A stretch of 16,207 nucleotides of DNA from Calditrichota bacterium (GTDB taxonomy: Bacteria; Calditrichota; Calditrichia; RBG-13-44-9; J075). The stretch covers positions 1-16,207 of the forward strand of contig JAJRYW010000593.1 of assembly GCA_024275555.1 (NCBI GenBank), given 5' to 3'. Both the position numbers and the translations under genes were made by a program. Positions within the stretch are counted from its first letter, which is position 1; each line of letters opens with the position of its first letter. Shown piece by piece: positions 14,323 through 16,207 of this stretch. The notes beneath the pieces were generated by a model that saw only the letters and a list, made by a program, of their open reading frames with translations, was not told the DNA's origin and searched no databases.

Positions 14323-15753
14323 ATGGGAAAAGTCTTTTATGATACGTTTGAACGCCACGCCCACGGCGAAGGATTAAAAGGACATGCAACCCACTATTGT
14401 CCTGGTTGCGGCCACGGGCTGGCCCATAAATACCTGGCGGAAGCCATCGATGAACTGGATATCCAGGACCGCACCATTGCCATCTCCCCGGTGGGGTGCA
14501 GTGTGTTCCTTTATTACTACCTGGATGTCGGGAACAGCCAGGCGGCCCACGGCCGGGCGCCGGCGGTGGCCATTGGGCATAAAATGGTCAACCCCAACTC
14601 GATTGTGGTCAGCTACCAGGGCGACGGCGATCTGGCTTCCATTGGCCTGGCGGAAATTATGCAGGCGGCCCAGTTGGGGATTCCCATCACCGTGGTGTTT
14701 ATCAACAACGCCATTTACGGGATGACCGGCGGGCAATTGGCCCCGACTACCTTGATGAACATGAAAACGGCAACCTCCCCCTGGGGGCGCGACGTCTACA
14801 TGGGGCGTCCGCTGCGCATGGCGGAGACCATCGCTCAACTGGACGGCCCCATCTACGTGGAGCGCGTGGCGCTTTATGACAACAAGCAGCGCAACCGGGC
14901 TAAAAAGGCCATCAAAAAAGGCTTACGGCTGCAAGTGGAGAACAAGGGCTTCTCGTTTGTGGAGGTGCTGTCGGAGTGCCCCACCCATCTGAAGATGAAC
15001 ACGATTGAAACGCAGAATTGGGTAAAAGAACAGATGACCCCGGTGTTTCCCCTGGGAGTAAAAAAAGACCTGGAAGCAGAACCGTGGTTTGATCTGCACG
15101 CCCCCAGTTTTGACCCGCAGCAGTTGCTGGAGCAGGTGGAAGCCGGTTCGGAGGCCAAACCCAGGCATGCCCGGGGCTTTCCGGCCCATCTGGACCCGCA
15201 GGATATTTCCCTTAAGCTGGCCGGGGCCGGCGGAGACGGGGCGCAAACCGCCGCCATGCTGATCACCAAAGCGGCCATCAACGAGAACTATGACGCCACC
15301 CACATCCCCAGCTACGGCCCGGAATCACGGGGCGGCACGTCCTATGCGGATGTGCACATTGCCAAGACGGAGGTGCTCTCCCCGGCCTCGCCCAATCCGC
15401 ACATCTTAATTGCCTTTAACGCGCCCAGCCTGGATAAATTCGGGCCCAAGGTGCGGCCGGGCGGAACCATCATTTATGATAGCGCCATTATCGACCACAC
15501 CCCCCAGGTGGACCCCACCATTAAGATGTATGGGGCGCCGTTCTCGCAAATTGCGATGGATTTGGGCAAGCTGGTGGTTAAAAATATTGTGGCGCTGGGC
15601 GCCCTGCAGGCAGCAACAGACATCTTTCCGGAGGAGACCTTTCTGGAAGCAATCCGGGACGCCCTGGCCCACAAATGCGCCATGATCCCTTTGAACGAGG
15701 AAGCCTTCCGCTGGGGTCAAAAAGCTTTCCGGAACCTGATGGAAGATCAGTAA
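14323..15753 (+). CDS. 2-oxoacid:ferredoxin oxidoreductase, beta + gamma fusion
   Basis: 476 residues. The N-terminal beta domain (about 1-250) binds thiamine diphosphate and a 4Fe-4S cluster: HYCPGCGHG (C26, C29), SPVGCS (C59), GDGDLASIG (100-108), INNAIYGMTGGQ (127-138) and C219 in SECPTH as probable fourth cluster ligand. The gamma domain (about 295-476) has KLAGAGGDGAQTAAM, SYGPESRGGTSYADVHIA and PGGTIIYDS. With the preceding fusion protein it makes a complete oxidoreductase from two polypeptides. AAAGGAGG at 14306-14313 precedes ATG 14323. A 10-codon ATG frame (14288-14320) and a 5-bp hairpin overlap this ribosome-binding site. The gene ends the operon at a strong terminator. Confidence 0.93.
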   Translation: MGKVFYDTFERHAHGEGLKGHATHYCPGCGHGLAHKYLAEAIDELDIQDRTIAISPVGCSVFLYYYLDVGNSQAAHGRAPAVAIGHKMVNPNSIVVSYQGDGDLASIGLAEIMQAAQLGIPITVVFINNAIYGMTGGQLAPTTLMNMKTATSPWGRDVYMGRPLRMAETIAQLDGPIYVERVALYDNKQRNRAKKAIKKGLRLQVENKGFSFVEVLSECPTHLKMNTIETQNWVKEQMTPVFPLGVKKDLEAEPWFDLHAPSFDPQQLLEQVEAGSEAKPRHARGFPAHLDPQDISLKLAGAGGDGAQTAAMLITKAAINENYDATHIPSYGPESRGGTSYADVHIAKTEVLSPASPNPHILIAFNAPSLDKFGPKVRPGGTIIYDSAIIDHTPQVDPTIKMYGAPFSQIAMDLGKLVVKNIVALGALQAATDIFPEETFLEAIRDALAHKCAMIPLNEEAFRWGQKAFRNLMEDQ

Positions 15754-15776
15754 ACCCGGAACAGACAACACCCTGG

Positions 15777-15811
15777 GCAGGGAACAGCAGCACTGTTCCC
15801 TGCTTTCTTTT
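15777..15811 (+). terminator. Rho-independent terminator after the oxidoreductase operon
   Basis: A perfect 11-bp stem, GCAGGGAACAG (15777-15787) and CTGTTCCCTGC (15793-15803), with a 5-nt loop, followed by TTTCTTTT. It starts 23 nt after the beta-gamma gene stop and 25 nt before the next ATG, so the next gene would need a promoter inside or beyond it, or partial read-through. Confidence 0.9.
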
Positions 15812-15835
15812 GCAATCCAAAGAGGGCGTAGAATC

Positions 15836-16207
15836 ATGTTCCATATTTTTGTGGTGTCCGACGGCACCGGCATGACCGCCAAACAGGCCCTGGATGCGGC
15901 GTTGACCCAGTTCCCGGATGTCAAGGTCAATGTGCGCCGGATCTCGGAAGTGCGTTCCGAGCGGCAGATTTATGAGGTGATCCAGGCCGCCGTGCAGGTG
16001 GGCGGTTTTATGGTGCACACCCTGGTTCGGGAAGACATGCGGGAGTCCATGGTGCGCATGGGCCGTCTGCACAATGTGGTCACAATTGACCTGATGGGGC
16101 CGCTGCTCAGCCGGCTCTCCTATCAATTTCAGAATGCGCCTTCCGGCCGGCCGGGACTGTTCCATAAGCTGAACGACGAGTATTTCCGGCGTATCGAGAC
16201 AATGGAA
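15836..16207 (+). CDS. PEP synthase regulatory kinase/phosphorylase (DUF299/PPSR family), 3' partial
   Basis: 124 residues to the right edge of the window. The start MFHIFVVSDGTGMTAKQAL is the family hallmark (SDGTG.TA). The protein continues with RRISEVRSERQIYEVI, then VHTLVREDMRESM and TIDLMGPLL. PPSR proteins phosphorylate and dephosphorylate phosphoenolpyruvate synthase (or pyruvate phosphate dikinase), using ADP and phosphate, and so control pyruvate-to-PEP flow. AGAGGG at 15821-15826 precedes the ATG. The nucleotide-binding C-terminal part of the family lies beyond the window. Its place next to a 2-oxoacid oxidoreductase makes sense if that enzyme uses pyruvate. Confidence 0.92.
   Translation, partial: MFHIFVVSDGTGMTAKQALDAALTQFPDVKVNVRRISEVRSERQIYEVIQAAVQVGGFMVHTLVREDMRESMVRMGRLHNVVTIDLMGPLLSRLSYQFQNAPSGRPGLFHKLNDEYFRRIETME

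Overview
The window is a redox and fermentation gene cluster from a bacterium. Almost everything lies on the + strand. The genes are moderately GC-rich, and there is one AT-rich, repeat-rich gap between about 3530 and 4965. The gene content suggests an anaerobic, possibly thermophilic, H2-metabolising bacterium: two cytoplasmic [NiFe]-hydrogenases, a ferredoxin-dependent 2-oxoacid oxidoreductase and many Fe-S proteins. The bacterial group 3b operon with an inserted cyclic-nucleotide-binding-like gene, and the type of small ferredoxin, recall Calditrichota, Ignavibacteria or Chlorobi relatives. That placement is inference from remembered family patterns, not a search.

Region 1 (1-3529) is a group 3c (Mvh-type) hydrogenase operon: the end of an MvhD iron-sulfur protein (or MvhD domain of a longer protein), the small subunit MvhG, the large subunit MvhA, and a hydrogenase maturation protease. 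Mvh modules normally pass electrons from H2 to heterodisulfide reductase HdrA, so hdr genes probably lie just upstream of the window.

Region 2 (3530-4965) has no large intact gene. It holds two weak tandem small ORFs, a compound palindromic repeat with 12-bp inverted ends, three copies of a roughly 20-bp motif in mixed orientation, and a minus-strand ferredoxin gene. The ferredoxin keeps all its cysteines but is cut by a single in-frame TAA, and it is followed by a terminator. An ACATGA-N6-TCATGT palindrome lies upstream of the next operon.

Region 3 (4966-12649) is a group 3b (NADP-linked bifunctional/sulfhydrogenase type) operon: beta subunit, a short cyclic-nucleotide-binding-fold protein, gamma flavoprotein, small subunit and large subunit. 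An alanine-dehydrogenase-like protein, an acetyl-CoA hydrolase/4-hydroxybutyrate CoA-transferase family enzyme and a second maturation protease follow in tight tandem.

Region 4 (12650-15811) encodes a 2-oxoacid:ferredoxin oxidoreductase as two fused proteins (ferredoxin-alpha and beta-gamma), closed by a strong terminator. Region 5 (15836 to the end) is the start of a PEP synthase regulatory kinase/phosphorylase gene.

A plausible joint role (inference) is amino-acid or pyruvate fermentation. A 2-oxoacid is oxidised to acyl-CoA with reduced ferredoxin, the CoA group is exchanged, NAD(P)H and ferredoxin electrons go to H2 or are recovered from it, and the PEP synthase regulator sets the direction of flow at pyruvate. 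The features most worth a second look are the broken ferredoxin, the Asp-to-Asn change in the alanine-dehydrogenase-like protein, and the hydrogenase-embedded sensor-like protein that lacks both a DNA-binding domain and the usual cyclic-nucleotide Glu.
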